Positions 1 through 5,707 are shown, numbered from the stretch's first letter. The stretch: 6,359 nucleotides of DNA from Candidatus Omnitrophota bacterium (GCA_028718845.1 JAQULA010000104.1:1-6359), one strand, 5' to 3'. Program-made: numbers and translations. The notes: generated by a model not told the origin, from the letters alone.

Positions 1-15
1 ACGCTCTTCCGATCT
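1..15. other. Illumina adapter remnant (not genomic)
   Basis: The bases ACGCTCTTCCGATCT are identical to the last 15 bases of the standard Illumina TruSeq read-1 adapter; on the minus strand they read AGATCGGAAGAGCGT, the usual adapter read-through start. The homoserine dehydrogenase frame stays open through these bases but would encode RSEER, which does not belong to that family. The true contig therefore starts at base 16, and these bases should be trimmed. Confidence 0.95.
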
Positions 16-837
16 CATAATATGATCTTTAGGAATAAGCGTGGGATGGACGCGTATTTGAATATCCCGGCTGCGGCGTTTGGCAATCGCCAGCAGTTTG
101 ATAACATACCCCAACTCATCGGCGTAGCGGATATCGTGCAGGCTTATGTCCTGGATACCCTCGACGTAGATATCGTTAAGATTAACCCTCTGGCCGAAAC
201 ACATCTGAGCCAAAATCGCGATTTTATGGGCCGAATCGACTCCGTTAATATCGAGGCTGGGATCTTTTTCGGCATAGCCCTTTTTCTGGGCCTCGCGCAA
301 TGCGGTCTTGAAATCGCACCCTTCCTGGGACATCTGGGTGAGGATATAATTACTTGTTCCGTTAATAATGCCGAAAACATCCTCGACATCATTGGCTATG
401 AGCCCCTCCCGCAAAACTTTGATCACCGGGATCCCGCCGCCGACACTCCCCTCAAAATATACCGCCACCCCGTTTTCGCGCGCGGTCTTAAATATTTCCT
501 CGCCTTCTTCCGCCAGCAAAGCCTTGTTGGCCGTAACCACAAATTTTTTATGCTTCAACGCTTCAATAATAAATTCTTTTGCCGGGTGAATGCCTCCGAC
601 AAGCTCAATCACGATCGTGATATCCGGGTCGTGCAACACCGCATTAACATCCGTGGTCAGCGCGGTGTTGGCCGGAGTCACATTGCGGCTGCTGAGAATA
701 TCCTGATCGCAAATTGTTTTCAGTCTCAGGGTCACGCCCAGACTGCGTTCAAGCAACGCCGCCTTATCCTGAAATACCTTCACCACGCCGCTGCCGATAG
801 TTCCGAATCCGATCAGTCCGAGGTTAATTATCTTCAT
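16..837 (-). CDS. hom: Homoserine dehydrogenase, N-terminal 274 codons (3' end missing)
   Basis: NAD(P)-dependent enzyme that reduces aspartate semialdehyde to homoserine, the branch point to threonine and methionine; cytosolic. The protein begins MKIINLGLIGFGTIGSGVV, with the Rossmann glycine motif G10-F-G-T-I-G15. It continues with VTANKALLAEEG (about 101-112), FEGSVGGGIPVI (128-139) and INGTSNYIL (158-166). The catalytic block GYAEKDPSLDINGVDSAHK spans 187-205. By family comparison E190, D201 and K205 match the substrate-binding acids and catalytic lysine, with the expected 11- and 4-residue spacing. Family members usually have about 430 residues, so the C-terminal part, including any ACT regulatory domain, is lost beyond the contig end. 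The last genomic codons read VHPTLIPKDHIM, a typical family segment. The ATG lies 14 nt inside the upstream PilZ gene, which suggests translational coupling; an AGGGA about 11 nt upstream is a possible ribosome site. Confidence 0.95.
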
Positions 838-1264
838 TTTTCTGATGTTCCCTGGTCGTAAGGTCCAGTTCCAGTTTTGTCTGCAAAGAAGCGCAGTCTT
901 TAATGATATTTTCCAAAAGGTACAAATCCTCTTCGCTGGCCTGAAGAAATTTCACACCCAGGTCGAACAGGAATTTTTTATTTTTCTCCTGTTGCACGTA
1001 AACAACCTCACCGAGAGTTTCGATTAATTTCACTACTTTGGGCAAACGCAGCGTGATATGCAGGATGGTTCCCGGAGGAAAGTGCTTATCGGTGGTAAAA
1101 CAAATACCCCCGACGCTTACATTCCGGGTTAGAGACATGTCGGTTTTATTTAGATGCCCGGGGTACACATAATAGCTGACCACAAAATTAGTACCGATTC
1201 GGACAAAACGGCGGCGCTCCTGTTGTCCCGACTTGCCCTCATAATAAAAAATATCTTCGTTCAT
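824..1264 (-). CDS. PilZ domain protein (putative cyclic-di-GMP receptor)
   Basis: 146-residue soluble protein with no signal peptide or membrane segment, essentially a single PilZ domain. Both halves of the cyclic-di-GMP binding signature are present: RxxxR at R18-RFV-R22 (within ERRRFVR) and (D/N)xSxxG at N48-V-S50-V-G-G53. Beta-rich sequence follows (TILHITLRLP, GEVVYVQ, FDLGVKFL), then a probable helix (about 110-135) and a charged tail. Known role of the family: binding cyclic-di-GMP and passing the signal to motility, polysaccharide or other targets; the partner here cannot be read from sequence. The start is preceded by AGGGG only 4 nt from the ATG, an average to weak site. The gene begins 87 nt after tRNA-Pro, and its last 14 nt contain the homoserine dehydrogenase start, so the two are probably co-transcribed. 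Confidence 0.9.
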   Translation of the reverse strand: MNEDIFYYEGKSGQQERRRFVRIGTNFVVSYYVYPGHLNKTDMSLTRNVSVGGICFTTDKHFPPGTILHITLRLPKVVKLIETLGEVVYVQQEKNKKFLFDLGVKFLQASEEDLYLLENIIKDCASLQTKLELDLTTREHQKNEDN

Positions 1265-1351
1265 TATGCCCCTGCTCTGTTGAGACTGTCTACTTTATAA
1301 CGTGACGAGTGCTGTCCGGAAGGTTTTCGGCTTAACTCCTTTTAAGTAAAA

Positions 1352-1429
1352 TGGTCGGGGCGGACAGACTTGAACTGTCGACCTCTTGAACCCCATTCAA
1401 GCGCGCTAGCCAAACTGCGCCACGCCCCG
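1352..1429 (-). tRNA. tRNA-Pro, anticodon GGG, CCA end encoded
   Basis: A full cloverleaf can be folded by eye. The acceptor stem is CGGGGCG (1429-1423) with CGCCCCG (1362-1356). The D arm is GCGC-AGTTTGGCTA-GCGC. The anticodon stem CTTGA/TCAAG carries the loop ATGGGGT, with T33, anticodon GGG (1394-1392) and G37. The variable region is AGGTC, and the T arm is GACAG-TTCAAGT-CTGTC. The discriminator is A, followed by a genomic CCA (1354-1352). It reads CCC and CCU proline codons. The mature molecule without CCA has 75 nt and no intron. No convincing T-run terminator follows, so read-through into the PilZ gene is possible. Confidence 0.97.
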
Positions 1430-1469
1430 TTGCCGCCGTATTGCGATAAATAGCAGCAAGTTCGACATT

Positions 1470-1498
1470 AGATTACTATGAACGGATTAAAATTGCAA
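1470..1498 (-). promoter_or_regulatory. Possible sigma-70-type promoter for tRNA-Pro
   Basis: On the minus strand TTGCAA (1498-1493) is followed after 17 nt by TAATCT (1475-1470). A better -10 match, TCTAAT, overlaps it but at a spacing of 20. Transcription would start about 35 nt before the tRNA. The -35 match is fair and the -10 match is poor; position is the main argument. Confidence 0.3.
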
Positions 1499-1566
1499 GA
1501 AAAAAATAACCTTATCGCATGGGTATAACCGTATTTCCGGAAGAAGCGGGATTAATTAATCGGAAG

Positions 1567-1630
1567 GCCGACGAACCGGCACAGACACGTACCGCAGTGC
1601 CGTCGGCATAATGAAAACACCGCGGTACGT
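1567..1630 (-). promoter_or_regulatory. Overlapping, mutually exclusive stem-loops after the small Cys-rich frame
   Basis: Read on the minus strand, stem A pairs ACGTACCGC (1630-1622) perfectly with GCGGTACGT (1595-1587), 9 bp around a 26-nt loop. Stem B pairs GCCGACGGCAC (1607-1597) with GTGCC (1582-1578) plus GTCGGC (1572-1567), 11 bp with a 5-nt bulge. The 5' arm of B lies in the loop of A and its 3' arm lies beyond A. The two either exclude each other or form an H-type pseudoknot; only 4 nt would then cross the 9-bp stem A, which is tight. Stem A begins at the base right after the stop codon of the small frame. No U-run follows stem B, so a classical intrinsic terminator is not supported. 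Confidence 0.5.
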
Positions 1631-1693
1631 TCACGCGCAGAAACAACAATCAAAGCAAAGGGGCAATGCACTGATAAGCATCAATACAACCAT
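1631..1693 (-). CDS. Small Cys-rich peptide of 20 residues (putative leader or functional peptide)
   Basis: This short frame starts at the ATG at 1693-1691 and ends at TGA (1633-1631). It encodes a hydrophobic start, MVVLMLISALPL, and a cysteine cluster, CFDCCFCA, with Cys at 13, 16, 17 and 19. The main argument for translation is TAAGGAGGT (1710-1702), complementary over nine bases to the usual 16S rRNA 3' end and placed 8 nt before the ATG, a better site than any other gene here has. It starts 67 nt after the stop of the 116-residue gene, and its stop abuts the stems at 1567-1630. I recognise no family. It could be a leader peptide whose Cys codons sense translation, a metal-binding or processed peptide, or a chance frame behind a fortuitous ribosome site. 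Peptide conservation in relatives would decide. Confidence 0.5.
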   Translation of the reverse strand: MVVLMLISALPLCFDCCFCA

Positions 1694-1701
1694 ATCGTTC
1701 G

Positions 1702-1710
1702 ACCTCCTTA
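1702..1710 (-). promoter_or_regulatory. Full-length Shine-Dalgarno sequence TAAGGAGGT
   Basis: Nine contiguous bases match the complement of the conserved 16S rRNA 3' terminus (ACCUCCUUA), with 8 nt to the ATG at 1693. In a gene-poor stretch it marks the start of the 20-residue frame, which gene finders would miss because of its length. Confidence 0.7.
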
Positions 1711-1760
1711 TCGAGATTTTCAATTCCATTATTCCGTTATAATGACCGGAGCCGCTCAGT

Positions 1761-2111
1761 TTATGCGGAAACCAACGCATATCCGCGTAACGCGGCGTAT
1801 AATCCTAAATCTAGTCGGGATCCCAGCTTGTGCGCAAGAATCTCACAATCCGTTTCGTCATCGATCGTTTCCAGATAACGGCAAACCGCGCGTTTGTTGT
1901 TAGCGACAGACACCGTACCATTAACGGCTACCACATAAATCCCGGGATCCGACTCCTGCGGATATGCAAACATAAGCTCGGAAACATCGCGGGCCACCGA
2001 TAATACCGCATTTTCGTAATTCATTATTGCCACTATGTTATCACAATATTTCTCCTGGATATTGCCGGGGGAAAACTGCTCTCTCAGCAAAATCACGCTT
2101 TCATTATCCAT
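1761..2111 (-). CDS. Unrecognised 116-residue soluble protein
   Basis: No family is recognised. The protein is acidic to neutral, has no signal peptide or membrane segment, and looks like a compact alpha/beta fold. A likely beta-hairpin, IYVVAVNGTVSVANN (58-72), is followed by a helical, acidic segment (RAVCRYLETIDDETDCEILAHKL, about 74-96, quoted only to show composition by parts: RAVCRYLETI, DDETDCE, ILAHKL) and a small-residue tail, LGLYAALRGYALVSA. Cysteines are at 23, 77 and 89, without a metal-site spacing. The ATG is preceded by a purine-rich GGAAGGGAGGGG ribosome site. A sigma-54-type promoter ends about 65 nt upstream, so expression may depend on an activator. The small Cys-rich frame follows 67 nt after the stop and may share the transcript. 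Base composition is like that of its neighbours. Confidence 0.75.
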   Translation of the reverse strand: MDNESVILLREQFSPGNIQEKYCDNIVAIMNYENAVLSVARDVSELMFAYPQESDPGIYVVAVNGTVSVANNKRAVCRYLETIDDETDCEILAHKLGSRLDLGLYAALRGYALVSA

Positions 2112-2176
2112 TGCCCCTCCCTTCCTGGTTAACCTTGCCCCTTTGCCGGCAAAAGCTTTAACTTGAAGCTATATAC

Positions 2177-2194
2177 AAGCATCAACCATGCCAG
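2177..2194 (-). promoter_or_regulatory. Sigma-54 (RpoN) -24/-12 promoter
   Basis: The minus strand reads CTGGCATGGTTGATGCTT. Against the RpoN consensus YTGGCACG-N4-TTGCW, the -24 block TGGCATG differs at one base and the -12 block ATGCT at one base. The essential GG (2192-2191) and GC (2180-2179) are exactly 10 nt apart. The start point would fall near 2167, leaving a leader of about 55 nt before the 116-residue gene. Its position in the spacer just upstream of a gene, on the right strand, adds weight. Confidence 0.65.
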
Positions 2195-2229
2195 AAAAAC
2201 GTAATATTTTTTTCACGGTTGCAATGACC

Positions 2230-2239
2230 AAATGCATTT
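2230..2239. repeat. 10-bp perfect palindrome AAATGCATTT
   Basis: A perfect palindrome in the AT-rich spacer, about 40 bp upstream of the -24 element. It could be a protein binding site or simply a product of AT-rich composition. Confidence 0.35.
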
Positions 2240-2259
2240 ATAGTTAAATAGTTAATAAA

Positions 2260-2272
2260 AATCAAATTAATA
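2260..2272 (+). promoter_or_regulatory. IHF-like site
   Basis: AATCAAATTAATA matches the IHF consensus WATCAANNNNTTR except at one position of the last triplet. It lies about 95-105 bp upstream of the predicted sigma-54 start, where DNA bending often brings an activator to the polymerase. AT-rich surroundings make chance matches likely. Confidence 0.25.
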
Positions 2273-2308
2273 AATTTATAAAGATTATCATTGTACATTT
2301 TTTTAAAC

Positions 2309-2324
2309 ACATTGTTTTTAATGT
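2309..2324. repeat. Dyad ACATT-N6-AATGT upstream of the sigma-54 promoter
   Basis: ACATT (2309-2313) and AATGT (2320-2324) form a dyad with a 6-bp centre, about 150 bp before the predicted start point. That is the usual range for enhancer sites of sigma-54 activators. A further TACATT at 2294-2299 gives an alternative left arm. Function is inferred from position only. Confidence 0.3.
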
Positions 2325-2343
2325 ATAAACCACAGTGATGATT

Positions 2344-2365
2344 TGAGCTTGGATATCTGAGCTCA
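2344..2365. repeat. Inverted repeat TGAGCT-N10-AGCTCA
   Basis: Perfect 6-bp arms at 2344-2349 and 2360-2365 with a 10-nt centre, flanked by further partial pairing (GAT/ATC). On the minus strand no U-run follows closely, so it is not a good terminator. It may be an operator or a stabilising 3' stem for the membrane protein message. Confidence 0.3.
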
Positions 2366-2377
2366 TCGGGAAAAGTA

Positions 2378-2405
2378 TTGACGCGGGTTCGGAAATAGCG
2401 GTCAA
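2378..2405 (-). terminator. Weak candidate terminator after the small membrane protein
   Basis: Just after the stop codon, TTGACCGC (2405-2398) pairs with GCGTCAA (2384-2378), a 7-bp stem with one bulged C, followed by TACTTTT on the minus strand. The stem is short and the U-tract is interrupted. Confidence 0.3.
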
Positions 2406-2406
2406 A

Positions 2407-2667
2407 TCAATGTTTTAACCCAAAGATAAAGTCCTTACCGTATTCAAACATTCGTTGATAAAAATCATTAACCGGAACCAAGGAGTAAACTTGCCAGTCA
2501 AATTCGCTGATTTTGCATTCCCCGAATATGACCAGTTTAAAAAAATTAATCAGCAAATGACATAGCGCCGGGAATATGTACCCGAGAAAAACAATCCAGA
2601 ACAAAAATAAGAACAGATCCGCCACTTCTTTTAATGGATTTCGTTTTTTTTCGGAACCAGTCCCCAT
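2407..2667 (-). CDS. Small membrane protein of unknown function (86 residues)
   Basis: No family is recognised. After a basic N-terminus (MGTGSEKKRNPLK) comes a long hydrophobic stretch from about residue 17 to 48, including LFLFLFWIVFLGYIF and ALCHLLINFFKLVIF. It is enough for two short membrane helices or one long one. A soluble, aromatic-rich tail of about 35 residues ends in FGLKH. The N-terminus probably faces the cytoplasm by the positive-inside rule. The frame can be extended to a TTG at 2703 (98 residues). I prefer the ATG at 2667 because GGGGA stands about 8 nt before it, whereas a short hairpin (2704-2722) directly precedes the TTG. The gene follows gpsA by 84 nt and may be the last gene of that operon. 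Confidence 0.65.
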   Translation of the reverse strand: MGTGSEKKRNPLKEVADLFLFLFWIVFLGYIFPALCHLLINFFKLVIFGECKISEFDWQVYSLVPVNDFYQRMFEYGKDFIFGLKH

Positions 2668-2703
2668 ATTATTTTCCCCATCACCAACGTTTATATCAAT
2701 CAA

Positions 2704-2722
2704 GAACCGGACTTCCGGCTTC
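2704..2722. repeat. Short hairpin between gpsA and the membrane protein gene
   Basis: GAA-CCGG (2704-2710) and CCGG-(C)-TTC (2715-2722) can pair around an ACTT tetraloop, 30 nt after the gpsA stop. On the minus strand it is followed by TTCTTGATTG, too poor in T for a confident terminator. It may slow or partly end transcription of the phospholipid operon. Confidence 0.3.
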
Positions 2723-2751
2723 CCGCATACTTTGCCGACCTAACCCAAAAA

Positions 2752-3741
2752 CTAGATTTCCTTCTTTTTCTCCCGCAGCATTAACGAACGCAGTGCGGCC
2801 ACCGGGCTTTTATTCCGGAACATCACCCGGTATACTTCTTGAGTGATCGGCATAACCACGTCCTGACGTTTAGCGATTTTGAGGGCTGTTTTGGCGGCAC
2901 TAACCCCCTCGATCACCATCTCGGTGGAAGCCAAAATCTGGCGCATTTTTTTCCCTTTACCCAATTCTTCTCCCAGCCAGCGATTCCGGCTTTTTGAGCT
3001 CAAACAGGTGGTTACCAGATCGCCCATACCGGAAAGGCCGCTGAACGTTTTATATCTTCCTCCCAGGGAAACTCCTAACCGGGAGATCTCGGCTAATCCG
3101 CGCGTCAACAGTGCGGCTTTGGTATTGGTCCCGAATCCCAGCCCATCGGAGATGCCGCAACCGATTGCAATAATGTTTTTAAGTGATCCGGCCAATTCGA
3201 CCCCCAGAACATCACTGCTGGTGTATACCCGGAACACCGGGGTCATGAGAGCTTCCTGCACTGCGGCCGCGACCGACACATTATGCGAAGCGCATACCGC
3301 GGCGGAAGGCACTCCCCGCGCCACTTCGAAGGCAATATTCGGTCCGGACAATACCGCTAAACGCACCATACCCAGTTCTTCGCGGATCACTTCGGACATG
3401 CGTTGGGTGGTCGCGCATTCGAACCCTTTGGTGACGCTGAGAAAATTCCGGTTACCGAGCGGATATTGTTTTATTTTTTTAAGAACATCGCGCATATACA
3501 TCGATGGTACCGCTAAAATCACCATATCTTTATCGCGCAAAACCTGCTCCAGGTCTCCGGAAAAATCAACCCCCGGGGGGATCGCTACCCCGGGCAAAAA
3601 TTTTAAATTTTCCCGTTTGGCGTTCAATACCGCGGCATATCCGGGGTCGACACTCCATACCGAGATCCGGTATTTCTTAGTACTGAGCATTATTGCCAGG
3701 GCAGTGCCCCAGCCACCGTCTCCGATAATCGCAATTTTCAT
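2752..3741 (-). CDS. gpsA: NAD(P)-dependent sn-glycerol-3-phosphate dehydrogenase
   Basis: Cytosolic enzyme that reduces dihydroxyacetone phosphate to sn-glycerol-3-phosphate, the backbone of phospholipids. The 329 residues match the family's usual length. The N-terminal Rossmann fold starts MKIAIIGDGGWGTALA, with the G7-D-G-G-W-G12 motif. SVTKGFE (102-108) and LSGPNIAFEVARG (131-143) are family blocks. The C-terminal catalytic domain carries ELAGSLKNIIAIGCGISDGL, with the catalytic lysine at K188, then NTKAALLTRGLAEI (206-219) and GLSGMGDLVTTC (235-246). The tail REKKKEI is highly basic. The ATG overlaps the plsY stop as ATGA, so translation is probably coupled and the product feeds PlsY directly. 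No key residue is missing. Confidence 0.97.
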   Translation of the reverse strand: MKIAIIGDGGWGTALAIMLSTKKYRISVWSVDPGYAAVLNAKRENLKFLPGVAIPPGVDFSGDLEQVLRDKDMVILAVPSMYMRDVLKKIKQYPLGNRNFLSVTKGFECATTQRMSEVIREELGMVRLAVLSGPNIAFEVARGVPSAAVCASHNVSVAAAVQEALMTPVFRVYTSSDVLGVELAGSLKNIIAIGCGISDGLGFGTNTKAALLTRGLAEISRLGVSLGGRYKTFSGLSGMGDLVTTCLSSKSRNRWLGEELGKGKKMRQILASTEMVIEGVSAAKTALKIAKRQDVVMPITQEVYRVMFRNKSPVAALRSLMLREKKKEI

Positions 3742-4346
3742 TGTTTCGCAAACACCTTTCGTTCCTGTCCGGCTAAAAGCCGCTTTATATTTGAGTTATG
3801 TTTAGCTACGATCAACACGCATAGTGCCGCACTCATAATAATCGCACTTGACGGATACCCCAGACCGATCATGGCAAACGGGATCACCACGCTCGCGATG
3901 ATCGACCCCAAAGAAACATACTTTGTCGCGACCACAACCAGCAGAAAAACCCCGCCGCCGATACTCAACGCCCCCGGCGCGATTCCCAGCATGACCCCCG
4001 CACCGGTCGCGACCCCTTTCCCGCCCCGGCCTTTTAGAAAAACATTGAACACGTGGCCGGCGACCACACTCAGACCGCACAAGGACTGGACCGATACCGG
4101 AGAAATCGAAACAAAACGGGCACAATATGCGCCGACAACGACTACCGCCAGAACTCCTTTGACGACATCGAAGATCAAAACAATCGCACCCAGTTTTTTG
4201 CCGATAATCCGGGAAGCATTGGTCGCCCCGACATTCCCGCTGCCGCATTCACGGATATCGACGCCCTTTATCATCTTAACCAAAAGATACGCCGCCGGGA
4301 TGGCCCCCAGCAGATAACTCACCGCCACCGCAATAAGAACACTCAT
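3738..4346 (-). CDS. plsY: Glycerol-3-phosphate acyltransferase PlsY
   Basis: Integral inner-membrane enzyme that transfers an acyl group from acyl-phosphate (made by PlsX) to glycerol-3-phosphate, giving lysophosphatidic acid. At 202 residues it has normal length, with several membrane helices (for example 2-22, 53-74, 84-104, 111-140, 143-181). All three conserved cytoplasmic motifs are present: SGNVGATN (36-43), the KGRGGKGVATG phosphate-binding loop (105-115) and HNSNIKRLLAGQE (183-195). It begins 8 nt after the der stop; the ribosome site GAGGA overlaps the der 3' end, about 12 nt before the ATG. It ends in an ATGA overlap with gpsA, whose product is its substrate. The partner plsX is not in the window. 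Confidence 0.97.
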   Translation of the reverse strand: MSVLIAVAVSYLLGAIPAAYLLVKMIKGVDIRECGSGNVGATNASRIIGKKLGAIVLIFDVVKGVLAVVVVGAYCARFVSISPVSVQSLCGLSVVAGHVFNVFLKGRGGKGVATGAGVMLGIAPGALSIGGGVFLLVVVATKYVSLGSIIASVVIPFAMIGLGYPSSAIIMSAALCVLIVAKHNSNIKRLLAGQERKVFAKQ

Positions 4347-4354
4347 TTTTTAGA

Positions 4355-5707
4355 TTATTCCTCTTTTTGTATCTTTTTTTTGTCTCGTTGTTTTTTTTTC
4401 ACCAGCAAAACTACCGGGCTTCCCTGGAAATCGTGTCTCCGCCGTAATTCCTTTTCAAGGAACCGGACGAAGTGTTTTTTTATCAGCTCCGGCCGATTGA
4501 CGATAATGACAAATGTCGGCGGCTGTACCTTGACCTGAGTAAGATAATGGATTTTTACCCCGGATTGCGCGCATAACACCGGATTTCTCGCAACCACCTC
4601 CTGCACCAATTCGCTTAACTTCTTCTGTTTGATTTTCTGCTGTCCGTTATTCCACGACTGCTGAGCCAGCTGCAGGGCAAGGTGAATATTTTTACCGAGC
4701 GTAGCCGAACACAGGACGCAAGCGGCATACTCCATAAATGAAGCCTGTTCAGCGATAGCCCGCAGGCACTCCCGGATGGTTATCTTAACCAGATCGCATT
4801 TATTGAAGCCGATAACGCAGCATTTTTGGTGTTCATTGATCAGGCTGAAAATATGCAGGTCATCGCGGCGGATCCCCTGCTGGGCGTCGATCAGCACGAT
4901 GCAGACATCCGCGTGCTGAATTGCATCCAGGGTTCTGGTCCGGGAAAAGAAATCGATATCCTCGTGCGGCTTTTTTTTCCGGCGAATCCCGGCGGTATCA
5001 ACCAGGGTGTATTTTGTGTTTTCAAAGGTGAACGAAATATCGACAGTGTCCCGGGTCGTCCCCGGAATATTATCGACGATCACCCGCTGTTCCTGCAGCA
5101 GTTTATTGATAAACGATGATTTTCCGACATTGGGCCGGCCGATAACGGCTATGCGCAAGGCCTTTTCCCCGGCCTGGTCGATAAGGGTAATTTTCGGTCC
5201 AAGCGCCTCGACAATGGCGTCAAGCACCCCGTCGCTGTTGAATCCGTGCGAAGCCGAAACGAACTGAATATCGGACAGACCCAGTTCATGAAATTCATGA
5301 GGAGCGTTCAGCATTTCCGGATTATCCGCTTTATTCACCACCAGGATGATCTTTTTACCGGCTTTGCGGATAAGCTCCATGACTTCGCGGTCCAGACTGG
5401 TAATACCGGTTTGAATGTCAACCACAAACAGCAGAAGGTCTGCCTCATCGATCGCTTTTTTTGCCTGGGTCACAATGGCCGCCGACAATGTGGTTCCGGC
5501 GGAGAAATGCAGGCCTCCGGTATCAACCAGTTCGAACTCATGACGCCCCCATTGCACCATACCGTGAACCCGGTCCCGGGTTACCCCGCTGGTTGCCTCG
5601 ACAATAGCCTGACGTCTTCCCACCAGCCGATTAAATAAACTGGATTTGCCGACATTCGGCCTTCCAACAATTGCCACAATCGCGGTTGCTCCCATAAGTC
5701 CCTTCAT
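4355..5707 (-). CDS. der: Ribosome biogenesis GTPase Der (EngA)
   Basis: Essential GTPase with two tandem G domains that helps assemble the 50S subunit. G domain 1 has GRPNVGKSS (15-23), DTGG (62-65), NKAD (125-128) and SAS (151-153). G domain 2 has GRPNVGKSS (190-198), DTAG (237-240), NKCD (302-305, where NKWD is common) and CSAT (333-336). The C-terminal KH-like domain follows from about 360 (KIHYLTQVKVQPPTFVII, FLEKELRR), and the protein ends in a lysine-rich tail (KKKQRDKKKIQKEE). The 450 residues are typical. The first ATG overlaps the pgsA stop as TAATG and has no clear ribosome site. An ATG four codons later (5695), preceded by AAGGGA, gives MGATAIVAIVGRP and is an equally possible start. 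The gene contains runs of 8-9 A residues (minus strand) near 4971-4978, 4391-4399 and 4374-4381, places to check for sequencing slips. Confidence 0.96.
   Translation of the reverse strand: MKGLMGATAIVAIVGRPNVGKSSLFNRLVGRRQAIVEATSGVTRDRVHGMVQWGRHEFELVDTGGLHFSAGTTLSAAIVTQAKKAIDEADLLLFVVDIQTGITSLDREVMELIRKAGKKIILVVNKADNPEMLNAPHEFHELGLSDIQFVSASHGFNSDGVLDAIVEALGPKITLIDQAGEKALRIAVIGRPNVGKSSFINKLLQEQRVIVDNIPGTTRDTVDISFTFENTKYTLVDTAGIRRKKKPHEDIDFFSRTRTLDAIQHADVCIVLIDAQQGIRRDDLHIFSLINEHQKCCVIGFNKCDLVKITIRECLRAIAEQASFMEYAACVLCSATLGKNIHLALQLAQQSWNNGQQKIKQKKLSELVQEVVARNPVLCAQSGVKIHYLTQVKVQPPTFVIIVNRPELIKKHFVRFLEKELRRRHDFQGSPVVLLVKKKQRDKKKIQKEE

Larger units (their letters stand above)
1430..1630. other. 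Gene-free stretch between tRNA-Pro and the small Cys-rich frame
   Basis: No coding region is supported here. It holds the possible tRNA promoter, a T-run on the minus strand (about 1508-1502) without a GC stem before it, the palindrome ATTAATTAAT (1551-1560), and the overlapping stems at 1567-1630. A frame starting at an ATG near 1609 (minus) lacks a ribosome site and was not called. Confidence 0.6.

Noticed and set aside
22..861. Long plus-strand open frame of 279 codons
   Set aside because: It is the antisense of homoserine dehydrogenase, whose catalytic motifs are complete on the minus strand; its product matches nothing recognisable.
1294..1322. TATAAA (minus) with TTCCGG upstream as a promoter for the PilZ gene
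   Set aside because: The -10 is acceptable but the -35 matches only two of six bases, so a separate promoter between tRNA-Pro and pilZ is not supported.
1497..1530. T-run on the minus strand as an intrinsic terminator before tRNA-Pro
   Set aside because: No GC-rich stem precedes the run of T; only small AT-rich pairings (GGTTATACC, ATAAGGTTAT) are possible.
1558..1611. Short frame on the minus strand starting MPTALRYVSVPVRRPSD
   Set aside because: It has no ribosome site and lies entirely in the paired region; the RNA stems explain the sequence better.
2879..3805. Plus-strand open frame of 308 codons
   Set aside because: It lies antisense to gpsA and its composition (rich in Pro, Thr, Ser and Arg) is typical of a shadow frame.
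3802..4317. Frames of 148 codons on both strands within plsY
   Set aside because: PlsY carries all three family motifs in its own frame; the others are Cys/Arg- or Pro/Thr-rich shadows.
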